This document shows, piece by piece, positions 45,072-54,298 of a DNA stretch of 64,000 nucleotides. Made by a program: the position numbers and the translations under genes. Numbering within the stretch: the stretch's first letter is position 1; each line of letters opens with the position of its first letter. The notes beneath the pieces are model-generated. The model saw only the letters and a list, made by a program, of their open reading frames with translations, did not search any database and was not told where the DNA came from. This DNA is from Salinivirga cyanobacteriivorans (GTDB lineage: Bacteria; Bacteroidota; Bacteroidia; Bacteroidales; Salinivirgaceae). The stretch spans positions 3,931,001 to 3,995,000 of the forward strand of contig NZ_CP013118.1 of assembly GCF_001443605.1 (NCBI RefSeq), given 5' to 3'.

Positions 45072-45752
45072 ATGCGAAGTACAGTATTTCTTTTTATTTT
45101 TCTGCTATTTGGTATCAACGAGCTTAGAGCAGATAATGATCCGGACTTTTATTGGGAACCCAAATTGTCTACCTCTTATAAATTATCAACACGATATACC
45201 TTGCAGGCAGGAGCCAATATCAGACAGGATTTACAATGGGGCACAGCAGATTATTCAGGTATTAGAAAAGCTGAGGCGCAGGTTTTTGCAACCAGAGCTA
45301 CTTTTACAGGGAATAAATTAAGTTTAGGATATGTTTACTCTGGCAGTAATCAGTTCAGGCCTTCACGAAAAGTTGAAAACCGCCTGACCTTTCAATACAA
45401 GTTCAAAACCTCATTTATTAGCAATAAATTTAGCCACAGAGCGCGATTCGAAAACCGTTTCTATACAGAAAATTATTTTACCAGGTTAAGATACCGCTTA
45501 AGCTATAGTGCGCCAATTAACGGTGCACGACTCGATGAGGGAGAATTTTACTGGATCGTTTCAGACGAAATACTCTATAACTTTAATAATAAAAACCATG
45601 ATGTCGAAAACCGGTTGAGTTTGGGGTTGGGGTGGCTTCCATCAAAAAAACAGAAAGTTCAGTTTGCATTACAGTATCGCGGGTCTGATATTAATACCAG
45701 TGAAGTTGGACACGCTGTTTTTCTCTCCACAGCCTATTATTTCGGAATATAA
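45072..45752 (+). CDS. DUF2490-like outer-membrane beta-barrel protein
   Basis: A ~226-residue protein from ATG 45072 (45057 is an alternative). Signal peptide followed by alternating amphipathic strands, with WEPKLSTSYKLSTRYTLQAG near the start and aromatic girdle residues through to the C-terminal F-G-I. That pattern fits the small 8- to 10-strand barrels of DUF2490. It starts one base after the stop of the upstream secreted protein, so the two are probably coupled. Its transport role is unknown. Confidence 0.75.
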   Translation: MRSTVFLFIFLLFGINELRADNDPDFYWEPKLSTSYKLSTRYTLQAGANIRQDLQWGTADYSGIRKAEAQVFATRATFTGNKLSLGYVYSGSNQFRPSRKVENRLTFQYKFKTSFISNKFSHRARFENRFYTENYFTRLRYRLSYSAPINGARLDEGEFYWIVSDEILYNFNNKNHDVENRLSLGLGWLPSKKQKVQFALQYRGSDINTSEVGHAVFLSTAYYFGI

Positions 45753-45754
45753 AA

Positions 45755-45782
45755 AAAAGCCTGAATTGGTTCTCAGGCTTTT
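45755..45782. terminator. Bidirectional intrinsic terminator between an OMP gene and tRNA-Met
   Basis: Stem AAAAGCCTGA / TCAGGCTTTT (45755-45764 and 45773-45782) around an 8-base loop. On the minus strand eight T follow, ideal for the tRNA transcript; on the plus strand it ends the barrel-protein gene. Confidence 0.85.
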
Positions 45783-45786
45783 GCAG

Positions 45787-45860
45787 TAGCGAGACCCGGA
45801 CTTGAACCGGGGACCTCATGATTATGAATCATGCGCTCTAACCTGCTGAGCTATCTCGCC
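45787..45860 (-). tRNA. tRNA-Met (CAT anticodon, elongator type)
   Basis: Read on the minus strand: acceptor GGCGAGA / TCTCGCT, D-arm with AGCAGGTTA, anticodon loop TTCATAA (CAT anticodon) on a CATGA/TCATG stem, T-arm CCCGG-TTCAAGT-CCGGG, and discriminator A; CCA not encoded. Length 74. The elongator Met pattern fits; tRNA-Ile2 (k2CAU) would have other identity elements. Confidence 0.95.
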
Positions 45861-46006
45861 GTATTTTTTAATGCGGGTGCAAATATATAGAACTAATTTC
45901 TTTTTACAAGAGCAAGGGCGAAAAAAATGTGAATTATTTTTTATGTTGTCCTGTATTAATTATCATATTTTTTTTATATTGCAGTGAATACAAATAATTT
46001 GCTGTT

Positions 46007-46402
46007 ATGTCAAAAGATAAATATACGCTGGAGTATCCTTTTAATTCTTCCCCAAAAGTTTTGTTCAACAGGCTCAGTACAGCAAGTGGATTATCAGAAT
46101 GGTTTGCAGATGATGTCTATGTCAATGATAAAACATTTACATTTGTTTGGGATGGTATGGAGCAGAAAGCAGAAATGTTAATTCGTAAAACACCTGAAAT
46201 AGTTAAGTTCAAATGGCTCAATGAAGAGGAAGACCAAGTAAGTGAGATGGATCCTTATTTTGAATTTAGAATCAGAAAAGATGACCTTACCGGCGAAACA
46301 GCACTACTTATTACGGATTTTGCCGACGATGATGATAAAGATGATGCTATAGAGCTTTGGGATACACAGATTAACGCACTTAAACACAAATTAGGCCTTT
46401 AA
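46007..46402 (+). CDS. START-like (SRPBCC) domain protein
   Basis: A 131-residue protein. Its fold cues are LEYPFNSSPKVLFNRLSTASGLSEWFAD and the following beta sheet (FTFVWDGMEQKAEML, PYFEFRI), then a C-terminal helix WDTQINALKHKLGL, typical of AHSA1/START-like hydrophobic-cavity proteins. It may bind a lipid or other hydrophobic ligand, or assist protein folding. It is about 55 bases ahead of the LptF/G permease, which suggests a common transcript. Confidence 0.85.
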   Translation: MSKDKYTLEYPFNSSPKVLFNRLSTASGLSEWFADDVYVNDKTFTFVWDGMEQKAEMLIRKTPEIVKFKWLNEEEDQVSEMDPYFEFRIRKDDLTGETALLITDFADDDDKDDAIELWDTQINALKHKLGL

Positions 46403-46459
46403 GGTATTTCATCCGTAATTAAAAAGTGCTATTTTTGCTTGCTAATAAAGTATTCGCGG

Positions 46460-47932
46460 GTGAAAAAACTTAATCTATTTATATTAAAGTCATTCATTGG
46501 CCCTTTCATTGCCACATTTTTTGTGGCTATTTTTGTATTGCTCATGCAATTCTTATGGCGTTATGTCGACGACCTTGTGGGTAAAGGGCTTGGCTTCGAT
46601 ATTATTGCACAAATGTTAGGGTTGGCAAGTGCCACTATGGTGCCCACCGCACTGCCTCTTGCTATTTTGCTCTCTTCACTCATGACATTTGGTAACCTGG
46701 CCGAACACAATGAGCTGGTTGCCATGAAAGCTGCAGGCATTTCACTGTTCCGTATCATGCAGCCTCTGATGTGGTTTGCAGTCGCTACAATGATTGGGGC
46801 GTTCCTTTTTTCTAACTATGTACTTCCAGTGGCAAATCTTAAAGGGCGAACCCTTATTTATGATATAAAAAAACAACCTGCCGAAGTAATGATACCCGAA
46901 GGCACTTTTTATAATGGCATTGAGGGGCGGTCCATAAGAGTAGGAAAAAAGGACGATGATTCTGATATGATGTACAATATTCTTATTTATGATCATACAG
47001 AAAAGCGGGGAAATAATTTCGTTACACACGCAGATTCTGGAACACTTGTATTTACAGAAAACAGGGATTATCTAATACTAACGCTGTTCAATGGTACCTC
47101 ATACGATGAGAAAAAACCACAGAGAGGCAGGAAAGCACATGCCTACCCAATGGAGAGGGTCATTTTTGAGAAAGAACAGTTGCTGTTCGACCTTACAAAT
47201 TTAGATATGGAGCGAACAGATGAAAATTTGTTTAAAAATAATTATCAGATGCTCAGCGTCGATCAGTTGACCTATACTATCGATTCTCTTGATGATGAGA
47301 CTGTTGAGCGCAGAGATAAGTATACAGACAACTTAATTAAACGTAATTATTTTAAACGGCTCAATAAAAACCAGGATTCATTATTCTTACAAGATTTTGC
47401 GAATGTAGAATCATACCCTTTTGATACGCTTTATCAGAAATTTAATTCACGATTGAAAGGTATTATTGTTTCTTCTGCCCTCAGTTATGCAAGATCGGCA
47501 CAAACACAGATACATAGTGCCCGCAACACCATGAGAAACAAAAAAACATGGCTCAATAAGCATAAAATCGCATGGCACAAGAAATTTACCTATTCCTTTG
47601 CGTGTCTGTTGCTCTTTTTTGTAGGAGCGCCCCTCGGAGCGATCATCAGGAAAGGGGGTATGGGATTGCCCACTGTAATTAGTATTGTGTTGTTTTTAAT
47701 GTACTATATTATTTCTATTACCGGAGAAAAATATGGTAAAGAAGGTGCTGCCGATCCAACATTAGGAATGTGGGTGGCTACAATTGTGTTTATTCCATTG
47801 GGCGTTTATTTAACCATTCAGGCATCGAAAGACAGGGTTGTATTTAATATTGATAAATATATTGTTGCTATTCAAAATGCAATAAACCGGTTTATGGCAT
47901 TCAGAAGGTACCGTAAAATGAAACGATCGTGA
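46460..47932 (+). CDS. LptF/LptG-family lipopolysaccharide export permease
   Basis: A 490-residue permease from GTG 46460 (MKKLNLFILKSFIGPF). Three N-terminal membrane helices (to ~115), a periplasmic domain in the middle (~115-380), then three C-terminal helices: YSFACLLLFFVGAPLGAIIRKGG, then VISIVLFLMYYIISI and WVATIVFIPLGVYLTI. This matches the YjgP/YjgQ family that moves LPS from the inner membrane toward LptA with LptB. Bacteroidota often have several such genes; the partner is not in the window. Confidence 0.93.
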   Translation: MKKLNLFILKSFIGPFIATFFVAIFVLLMQFLWRYVDDLVGKGLGFDIIAQMLGLASATMVPTALPLAILLSSLMTFGNLAEHNELVAMKAAGISLFRIMQPLMWFAVATMIGAFLFSNYVLPVANLKGRTLIYDIKKQPAEVMIPEGTFYNGIEGRSIRVGKKDDDSDMMYNILIYDHTEKRGNNFVTHADSGTLVFTENRDYLILTLFNGTSYDEKKPQRGRKAHAYPMERVIFEKEQLLFDLTNLDMERTDENLFKNNYQMLSVDQLTYTIDSLDDETVERRDKYTDNLIKRNYFKRLNKNQDSLFLQDFANVESYPFDTLYQKFNSRLKGIIVSSALSYARSAQTQIHSARNTMRNKKTWLNKHKIAWHKKFTYSFACLLLFFVGAPLGAIIRKGGMGLPTVISIVLFLMYYIISITGEKYGKEGAADPTLGMWVATIVFIPLGVYLTIQASKDRVVFNIDKYIVAIQNAINRFMAFRRYRKMKRS

Positions 47933-48036
47933 TGTTTTTACATTTAAATTCACGCCTGCTAGAGTTATATTGATACAACGGTTTATTTGAAAATTGAACT
48001 AAGTAGAAGCTAAAGACAGAACAGAAAATTTATGGT

Positions 48037-49254
48037 ATGCAGATATTAATGTTGGCCAATAAAATGCCTTATCCACCCAAAGATGGAGGTTCTATAGCTA
48101 CACTATCGATGGCAAAAGCTTTTGTTAAATTGGGGCACAGGGTAACCATTTTGGCAATGAACACCTATAAGCACCATTTTGAAGTTGAGGATTTACCTGA
48201 TGATTTAAAATCAGAGATCGATTTTTATACCGTTTATGTTGATACCTCAATTAAACCACCTGAAGTATTAACGAACCTGATTTTTTCACGTTTGCCATAT
48301 AATGCCAAAAGATTTATATCATCTGCCTACAAGCAAAAACTCGTGAAATTACTTCGCGAAAAACAATTTGATATTGTTCAGCTCGAAGGTTTGTATCTTT
48401 ACCCTTATATCGGTATAATACGGAAGCACTTTACCGGACCTGTTTCATTCAGAGCGCACAATGTAGAGCACGAAATCTGGCGCAGGAGCCTCACAAATCA
48501 AAGACAGGGCATTAAGCGGATGTATATGAAAGTGCTTACCAATCGTATGGAGCAATTTGAGGTACGCTCACTTAATAAATTCGACTTGCTTGTGCCTATC
48601 ACCGAAAGGGATGGACACGTTTTTGAATTTTTGGGAAATAATTCTCCAAAATGTATTGCCCCGGTTGGCATTGATCTCGAAAACTATAAATATAAAGCGC
48701 CTACCGGTTATAAACCTGAACTTGCCTTTATTGGCTCACTGGATTGGATGCCCAATCTGGAAGGTATAGACTGGTTTCTTGATAAAGTATGGCCCGAAAT
48801 TATTAAACAAAACCCTGATGTAAAGTTTCATATTGCCGGACGAAATGCACCGCCAAAATATGAGCATAAAATAAAACGCCGGAACGTAATTTTTCACGGC
48901 GAAGTAAATGATGCACTTGATTACCTCAATGAATTTGCATTTATGGTTGTACCTCTGTTGTCAGGAAGCGGTATGCGGGTTAAAATCGTGGAAGGTATGG
49001 CCACGGGCAGGGTTGTTTTTACAACTACTATTGGTGCCGAAGGACTAAATGCCGCTGACAAGGAGAATATTTTTATTGATGATGACCCTTCGAAAATGGC
49101 ACATACCATACTGGAGACAATAAAAAAACCGGAAAAAGTAACTGAGGTTTCTAAAAATGCAAGATCATTTATTGAAGCTGAATTTGATAATACTGAAATC
49201 GCCCAACGGCTGATTGATTTTTTCAATTCTCATTTAAACAGCGCTGAGGCATGA
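48037..49254 (+). CDS. Glycosyltransferase, GT4/GT1-like
   Basis: A 405-residue GT-B enzyme. N-terminal acceptor-side fold MLANKMPYPPKDGGSIATLSMAKAF, inter-domain region near LAFIGSLDWMPNLEGI, donor motif VPLLSGSGMRVKIVEGMATGR with a conserved Glu. It should transfer an activated sugar to a surface polysaccharide or protein acceptor. It overlaps the next glycosyltransferase gene (ATGA), so they probably act together. Confidence 0.92.
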   Translation: MQILMLANKMPYPPKDGGSIATLSMAKAFVKLGHRVTILAMNTYKHHFEVEDLPDDLKSEIDFYTVYVDTSIKPPEVLTNLIFSRLPYNAKRFISSAYKQKLVKLLREKQFDIVQLEGLYLYPYIGIIRKHFTGPVSFRAHNVEHEIWRRSLTNQRQGIKRMYMKVLTNRMEQFEVRSLNKFDLLVPITERDGHVFEFLGNNSPKCIAPVGIDLENYKYKAPTGYKPELAFIGSLDWMPNLEGIDWFLDKVWPEIIKQNPDVKFHIAGRNAPPKYEHKIKRRNVIFHGEVNDALDYLNEFAFMVVPLLSGSGMRVKIVEGMATGRVVFTTTIGAEGLNAADKENIFIDDDPSKMAHTILETIKKPEKVTEVSKNARSFIEAEFDNTEIAQRLIDFFNSHLNSAEA

Positions 49255-50414
49255 TTTACCTTTTTTGGATACTGCTTTTTTTGGTGATTTATAGTTATGC
49301 AGTATATCCTGTGTTGTTATATGTGTTCGGATATTTGTTCGGGAGGAATCGCAAAAAACTACCCTCACCAGACACAGAACAACTTCCTGGAATCACACTT
49401 CTTGTTACCGCTTTTAATGAACGGGATTTTGTTGATGAAAAAATACGAAATTCAGAAAAGCTGAAATATCCAGCAGATAAACTAACATTATTATGGGTTA
49501 CTGATGGCTCAAATGACGGAACTCCCGAAAAAGTTGCAGCGTATCCACAGGTGAAACTTATGCATGAAGATGCACGCCGCGGTAAAATACATGCCATGAA
49601 TCGTGCTGCGCAGGCAGTAGACTCAGATATTATTGTGTTTTGCGATGCCAATACTTTTTTAACTGAGGATACATTAATCAATATTGCCCGTCATTTTCAG
49701 GATCCTAAAATTGGATGCGTAGCCGGAGAAAAACAAATAATAGATAGTAATTCAGCAGCCGGAGCAGGTGAAGGGGCCTATTGGAAGTATGAATCCACCA
49801 TAAAAAAACTTGATTACCGTTTTAATACCACACTTGGTGCGGCCGGAGAGCTATTTGCAGTGCGCAAAAATTTATATGAACCGGTAGAATCAGACACGGT
49901 GCTCGATGATTTTATTATATCATTGAGGATTGCTGCTCAGGGCTATGCTGTAGCATATGAACCGGGAGCTATTGCCCGTGAATTTCCCTCTTACAGTGTT
50001 TCAGAAGAGATGAAAAGAAAAGTAAGAATCGCTGCAGGTGGTTTTCAGTCATTAAAAAGATTGAGCTTCTTACTGAACCCATTAAAATATCCACGTTTGG
50101 CATTCCAGTTTATTTCGCATAAGGTGTTTCGCTGGCTGATATGCCCTTTGGCATTACTGGTATTAATTCCTGTACATGTTGCTGTAGTGTGGTTTAATCC
50201 CGATAATTTGCTATATGTAATACTTGCAATAGCCCACTTACTTGTGTATACAACTGCACTTAGTGGCTGGGTCCTGGAACAACAAAAGTTTCCATCCGTA
50301 TTTTATTTGCCTTATTATTTTGTAACTACAAATTTTGCACAAATACGTGGACTGGCAAGGTACTTGAAGAAATCTCAGACAGTTAACTGGGAAAGAGCTA
50401 AAAGAGCCCGTTAA
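49251..50414 (+). CDS. Glycosyltransferase family 2, membrane-associated
   Basis: A 387-residue GT-A enzyme. One N-terminal membrane helix, GT2 catalytic core with PGITLLVTAFNERDFVDEKI, LWVTDGSNDGT, and the D-x-D-like VFCDANTFL; then VLDDFIISLRIAAQGYAV before the C-terminal helices (~295-350). Such proteins polymerise or extend extracellular polysaccharides. Coupled to the upstream GT4 gene by an ATGA overlap. Substrate unknown. Confidence 0.92.
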   Translation: MIYLFWILLFLVIYSYAVYPVLLYVFGYLFGRNRKKLPSPDTEQLPGITLLVTAFNERDFVDEKIRNSEKLKYPADKLTLLWVTDGSNDGTPEKVAAYPQVKLMHEDARRGKIHAMNRAAQAVDSDIIVFCDANTFLTEDTLINIARHFQDPKIGCVAGEKQIIDSNSAAGAGEGAYWKYESTIKKLDYRFNTTLGAAGELFAVRKNLYEPVESDTVLDDFIISLRIAAQGYAVAYEPGAIAREFPSYSVSEEMKRKVRIAAGGFQSLKRLSFLLNPLKYPRLAFQFISHKVFRWLICPLALLVLIPVHVAVVWFNPDNLLYVILAIAHLLVYTTALSGWVLEQQKFPSVFYLPYYFVTTNFAQIRGLARYLKKSQTVNWERAKRAR

Positions 50415-50444
50415 AAATATTAATTTTGCAGCAAAATAAATTCT

Positions 50445-51722
50445 ATGAGTAACCAAAACGATACATACCAACTGAATACTATTCCGGAAGCTATTGAAGA
50501 AATTAAAAAAGGTAATATTCTGATAGTGGTAGACGATGAAGACAGAGAAAATGAAGGTGATTTTATAACAGCAGCAGAACTTATAACCCCTGAGAAGGTC
50601 AACTTTATGGCCAAATATGGTCGGGGCCTGATTTGTGCCCCAATTCCTGAAGGCCGCTGCGAAGACCTTGACCTGGAATTAATGGTAGGCAAAAATACGG
50701 CATTACACGAAACACCTTTTACGGTATCTGTAGATTTGCTTGGGCATGGATGTACAACAGGTATTTCAGCTGCTGATCGCTCAAAAACAATAAAAGCCCT
50801 TGTGGAGGATGAAACAACTCCTGAAGACCTGGGACGTCCAGGTCATATCTTTCCACTTAAAGCAAAAGAAAAGGGTGTGATCCGGCGTGCCGGTCATACA
50901 GAAGCTGCTGTAGATTTAACACGTCTGGCCGGACTTAAGCCCGGTGGTGCACTCGTCGAAATCATGAATGACGACGGTACCATGGCCCGGCTCCCGGAGC
51001 TTATGGAAATGGCAGAAAAGTTTGATCTCAAAATCATTTCTATTAAAGACCTCATTGCATATAAACTACGAAAAGAGAGCTCTGTAATAAGAGGAGTAGA
51101 GGTCGACATGCCCACTGAATATGGACATTTCAGGCTAATTCCGTTCCTTCAGAAAACCAATGGAATAGAACATGTTGCACTGATAAAAGGCGATTGGGAT
51201 GAAAAAGATACTGTATTGGCAAGGGTGCATAGCTCCTGTGTAACCGGTGATATTTTTGGCTCAAAAAGATGCGACTGCGGTGAGCAATTGCATAAAGCAA
51301 TGAAAGCAATCGAAGAAGAAGGAAGAGGTGCAATAGTTTACCTCAGTCAGGAAGGGCGCGGCATAGGCCTAATGAATAAAATAAAGGCCTACAAACTACA
51401 GGAAGAAGGGTATGATACCGTCGAAGCTAATGAAAAGCTGGGTTTTGACCCCGATGAGCGCGACTATGGAATAGGAGCTCAGATACTACGTGAGCTAGGA
51501 GTACGTAAACTAAAATTACTTACAAATAATCCGATAAAACGTGTCGGTTTAGAAGGATATGGCATTGAAATAATAGAAAACGTACCGATCGAAATCGAGC
51601 CTAATCCACACAATATGTTTTATCTGAAAACTAAACGTGATAAAATGCATCATCATTTTAAGTTTTTTCAATATGAGGTTGATGAACTTAAACAACGGGA
51701 TGAAAAGAAAAAAAAACAGTGA
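50445..51722 (+). CDS. ribAB: Bifunctional 3,4-dihydroxy-2-butanone 4-phosphate synthase / GTP cyclohydrolase II
   Basis: A 425-residue fusion. The N-terminal RibB half has [16 protein letters not shown] and the [13 protein letters not shown] substrate motif. The RibA half has the zinc motif C-x10-C-x-C ([19 protein letters not shown]) and the GTP-binding segment [19 protein letters not shown]. It makes both precursors of riboflavin (ribulose-5-phosphate to butanone phosphate; GTP to the pyrimidine). No FMN riboswitch is seen in the short 30-base leader. Confidence 0.97.
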   Translation: MSNQNDTYQLNTIPEAIEEIKKGNILIVVDDEDRENEGDFITAAELITPEKVNFMAKYGRGLICAPIPEGRCEDLDLELMVGKNTALHETPFTVSVDLLGHGCTTGISAADRSKTIKALVEDETTPEDLGRPGHIFPLKAKEKGVIRRAGHTEAAVDLTRLAGLKPGGALVEIMNDDGTMARLPELMEMAEKFDLKIISIKDLIAYKLRKESSVIRGVEVDMPTEYGHFRLIPFLQKTNGIEHVALIKGDWDEKDTVLARVHSSCVTGDIFGSKRCDCGEQLHKAMKAIEEEGRGAIVYLSQEGRGIGLMNKIKAYKLQEEGYDTVEANEKLGFDPDERDYGIGAQILRELGVRKLKLLTNNPIKRVGLEGYGIEIIENVPIEIEPNPHNMFYLKTKRDKMHHHFKFFQYEVDELKQRDEKKKKQ

Positions 51723-51817
51723 AACCATGCACGGCATTGGTGAAAAAAACTGATAAATTTCGGCTGGCATTAAAAATTACTTAATTTTATAAGGTTTATT
51801 CTAAATACCCATATTGT

Positions 51818-54187
51818 ATGTCGAGATTAAGGGACTTTTTTAAATTGGGCGGTAGCCTGAGAAGAAAAATGCTTTATTCGCTTTTCCTGACTTTTCTGTT
51901 GATTCTTGGAGCAGTTTTATCCTACGTCACAATAAAAAGCGAGCAACTTGCCCTTAATAATGCCCGTGAGCTAGCCCAGGCTTATGCCAGGGGGTACGCC
52001 AAAAACATTCAGGACCAATTGAATATCGATATGGGTATGGCCCGGGCCCTTAGTCATTCATTACATGGTTTTACAAATTTACCTGTTGAGCAACGTATGT
52101 CGGTCGACAGCAATATGATGTACAATATTGCCAGCCAGAATGAGGAATTTCTTGCAGTTTGGACCATATGGGAACGCAGAACCTTCGATACTACATGGAC
52201 GCTGCCTTATGGTAGGGGACGGTTTACCATATTCAGAGAAAACGGGCAACTCAAATATCGCCAGGAGCTTTTAGACCTTGAAGGCGATAAAGTCGATGGC
52301 GCGTATTATAAAATGAAAGTTTCAAAGGAAGAAACCATTCTTAATCCATACTCCTTTACATATTCAGGCAATGATGAAGATGCCATACTGGAAACAAGCC
52401 TCTGTGTACCAATTTTACAAAATGATGAATTTATTGGCCTGGCCGGTATGGATATAAGTCTTGAAAGTTACCAACGGATAGTTAATCAGGTTGAACCCAT
52501 AGAGGGCAGCCAGTTGTATTTGTTATCTAATGACAATAGCTTTGTGACGCATCCCGATGATAATATGTTGGGTGAGCGTTTTAATGAGAGTTTTCCCACA
52601 TTGGTTGATACGTTTAGTATTGAAAAACACGTGAGCGATGGCGAGCCTCTCAGCTTTGAATACGAAAACGGTAAAACATATTTTTATTCATTTGCTCCGA
52701 TATACGTCGGAAAATCTACAACACCCTGGTCATTGATGTTAAAAGCACCATTGGATACCATAATGGAAGAGGCGCGCAGGGGTGTATTTATTTCACTTAT
52801 TGTAGGTTTAATTGGCTTAGCCCTTATGACGGTAATTGTATGGATTATCAGCAGGTCAGTGACGCGACCCATAAAATCGACCACTAGGGTATTGCAAAAA
52901 CTCGCAAAAGGTAACCTCGAAGATATTACTACACTGGAAGTAACATCAAAAGATGAGCTGCAGGATATGTCAGACTCACTCAATACACTGATGTCCGGGT
53001 TACAGCATACCGCAGAGTTTGCCCGTAGTATTGGAGAGGGGAAACTCGATACAGAATATAATCTCTTATCAGAAAGCGATACGCTTGGGCATGCTTTGCT
53101 TGATATGCAGGAGAGTTTAAGAAATGCCCGCCTCGAACAAAAGAGACGTAATGAAGAGGAAGAGCGGCAAAACTGGATAACAGAAGGACTGGCAAAGTTC
53201 GGCGATATACTCAGAAAGAATAACGACAATTTAAAGCAGCTTTCCTTTAATATCATGAAAAACCTTGTCGATTATATTGGAGCTTCGCAAGGTTGCATTT
53301 ATGTGCGCACAGATGATGAGGAAGAAGAAAAATACCAGCTTACTTCAGCGATAGCTTACGACAGGCGAAAACTTCTGAAAGATGTGGTTGAACCCGGAGA
53401 TGGATTAATTGGCCGGGTTGTACACGAAAAACTAACCATATACATGACCGATGTACCCGATGATTATGTTTTTATCACATCTGGTCTGGGAGAAGCCAAT
53501 CCGAAAAGCATTTTGATTGTGCCATTAATTCTGAATGATGAAGTATACGGAGCTTTGGAGTTGGTTTCATTTAATGAATTTGAAAAATATCATATCCAGT
53601 TTGTTGAGCAAATTGCCGAAAGCATTGCATCCACAATTTCAAGTGTGAAAGTTACCGAGCGTACCAACAGGTTGCTTAAGGAGTCGCAGCACCAACGTGA
53701 GGAGCTGTCGTCACAAGAGGAAGAAATGCGGCAAAACCTTGAGGAATTGAAGGCTACACAGGAAGAGGCTGCACGCCGCGAAACAGAGATGAATGCATTA
53801 ATTGAAGCCCTGGGCTCTTCCGTGATGATTACTGAGTTTGATCTGGATGGAATGGTGCTGAATATAAACCATAAATGTGTTGATTTACTGGGGATTCAGC
53901 CAGAAAAGATGAGGGGAAAGCATCATAAAAGCCTTGGGTTGGATAATACTACTGCTTCTGGTGCTTATAAGAAATTTTGGTCTGATCTCAACCGGGGTAA
54001 AACAAAGAAGCGTATCTCAGAAGTCAATATTGCAGGTAAAACCAAATATATTGAAGAGACTTATAATCCAGTAACCGATTCTGAAGGTACCATCCACAAA
54101 ATAGTGGGTATTGGCTACGATTTTACTAAGGTAAAAGAGAAAGATCTGGAGATTGAGCGGTTAAAAAATGAACTGGATCAAAAATAA
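51818..54187 (+). CDS. Cache-HAMP-GAF-PAS sensor without a recognised output domain
   Basis: A 789-residue membrane protein. TM1 ~20-42; periplasmic double Cache-type domain ~45-310 with WERRTFDTTW and GLAGMDISLESYQ; TM2 ~315-338; HAMP (SRSVTRPIKSTTRVLQKLAKGNLEDIT) and a second HAMP-like coil; GAF domain (ASQGCIYV, GLIGRVVHEKLTIYMTDVP); a coiled coil, then a single PAS (~670-785). It ends in a short coiled coil with no HisKA, GGDEF, MCP hairpin or phosphatase. It may signal by coiled-coil rearrangement onto a separate effector. Confidence 0.88.
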   Translation: MSRLRDFFKLGGSLRRKMLYSLFLTFLLILGAVLSYVTIKSEQLALNNARELAQAYARGYAKNIQDQLNIDMGMARALSHSLHGFTNLPVEQRMSVDSNMMYNIASQNEEFLAVWTIWERRTFDTTWTLPYGRGRFTIFRENGQLKYRQELLDLEGDKVDGAYYKMKVSKEETILNPYSFTYSGNDEDAILETSLCVPILQNDEFIGLAGMDISLESYQRIVNQVEPIEGSQLYLLSNDNSFVTHPDDNMLGERFNESFPTLVDTFSIEKHVSDGEPLSFEYENGKTYFYSFAPIYVGKSTTPWSLMLKAPLDTIMEEARRGVFISLIVGLIGLALMTVIVWIISRSVTRPIKSTTRVLQKLAKGNLEDITTLEVTSKDELQDMSDSLNTLMSGLQHTAEFARSIGEGKLDTEYNLLSESDTLGHALLDMQESLRNARLEQKRRNEEEERQNWITEGLAKFGDILRKNNDNLKQLSFNIMKNLVDYIGASQGCIYVRTDDEEEEKYQLTSAIAYDRRKLLKDVVEPGDGLIGRVVHEKLTIYMTDVPDDYVFITSGLGEANPKSILIVPLILNDEVYGALELVSFNEFEKYHIQFVEQIAESIASTISSVKVTERTNRLLKESQHQREELSSQEEEMRQNLEELKATQEEAARRETEMNALIEALGSSVMITEFDLDGMVLNINHKCVDLLGIQPEKMRGKHHKSLGLDNTTASGAYKKFWSDLNRGKTKKRISEVNIAGKTKYIEETYNPVTDSEGTIHKIVGIGYDFTKVKEKDLEIERLKNELDQK

Positions 54188-54298
54188 ATAACCTTATAGT
54201 GTAGCTTAACTGTTTTTTAACACCTTTCATTTGTAACTAAAACACTGTAACTTTCGTCAAAGTTTTGTTACATTTAATAAACTATAAAAATCACAGTT

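Noticed and set aside
50415-50444. FMN riboswitch ahead of ribAB
   Set aside because: Only 30 bases separate it from the upstream gene, too short for the element.
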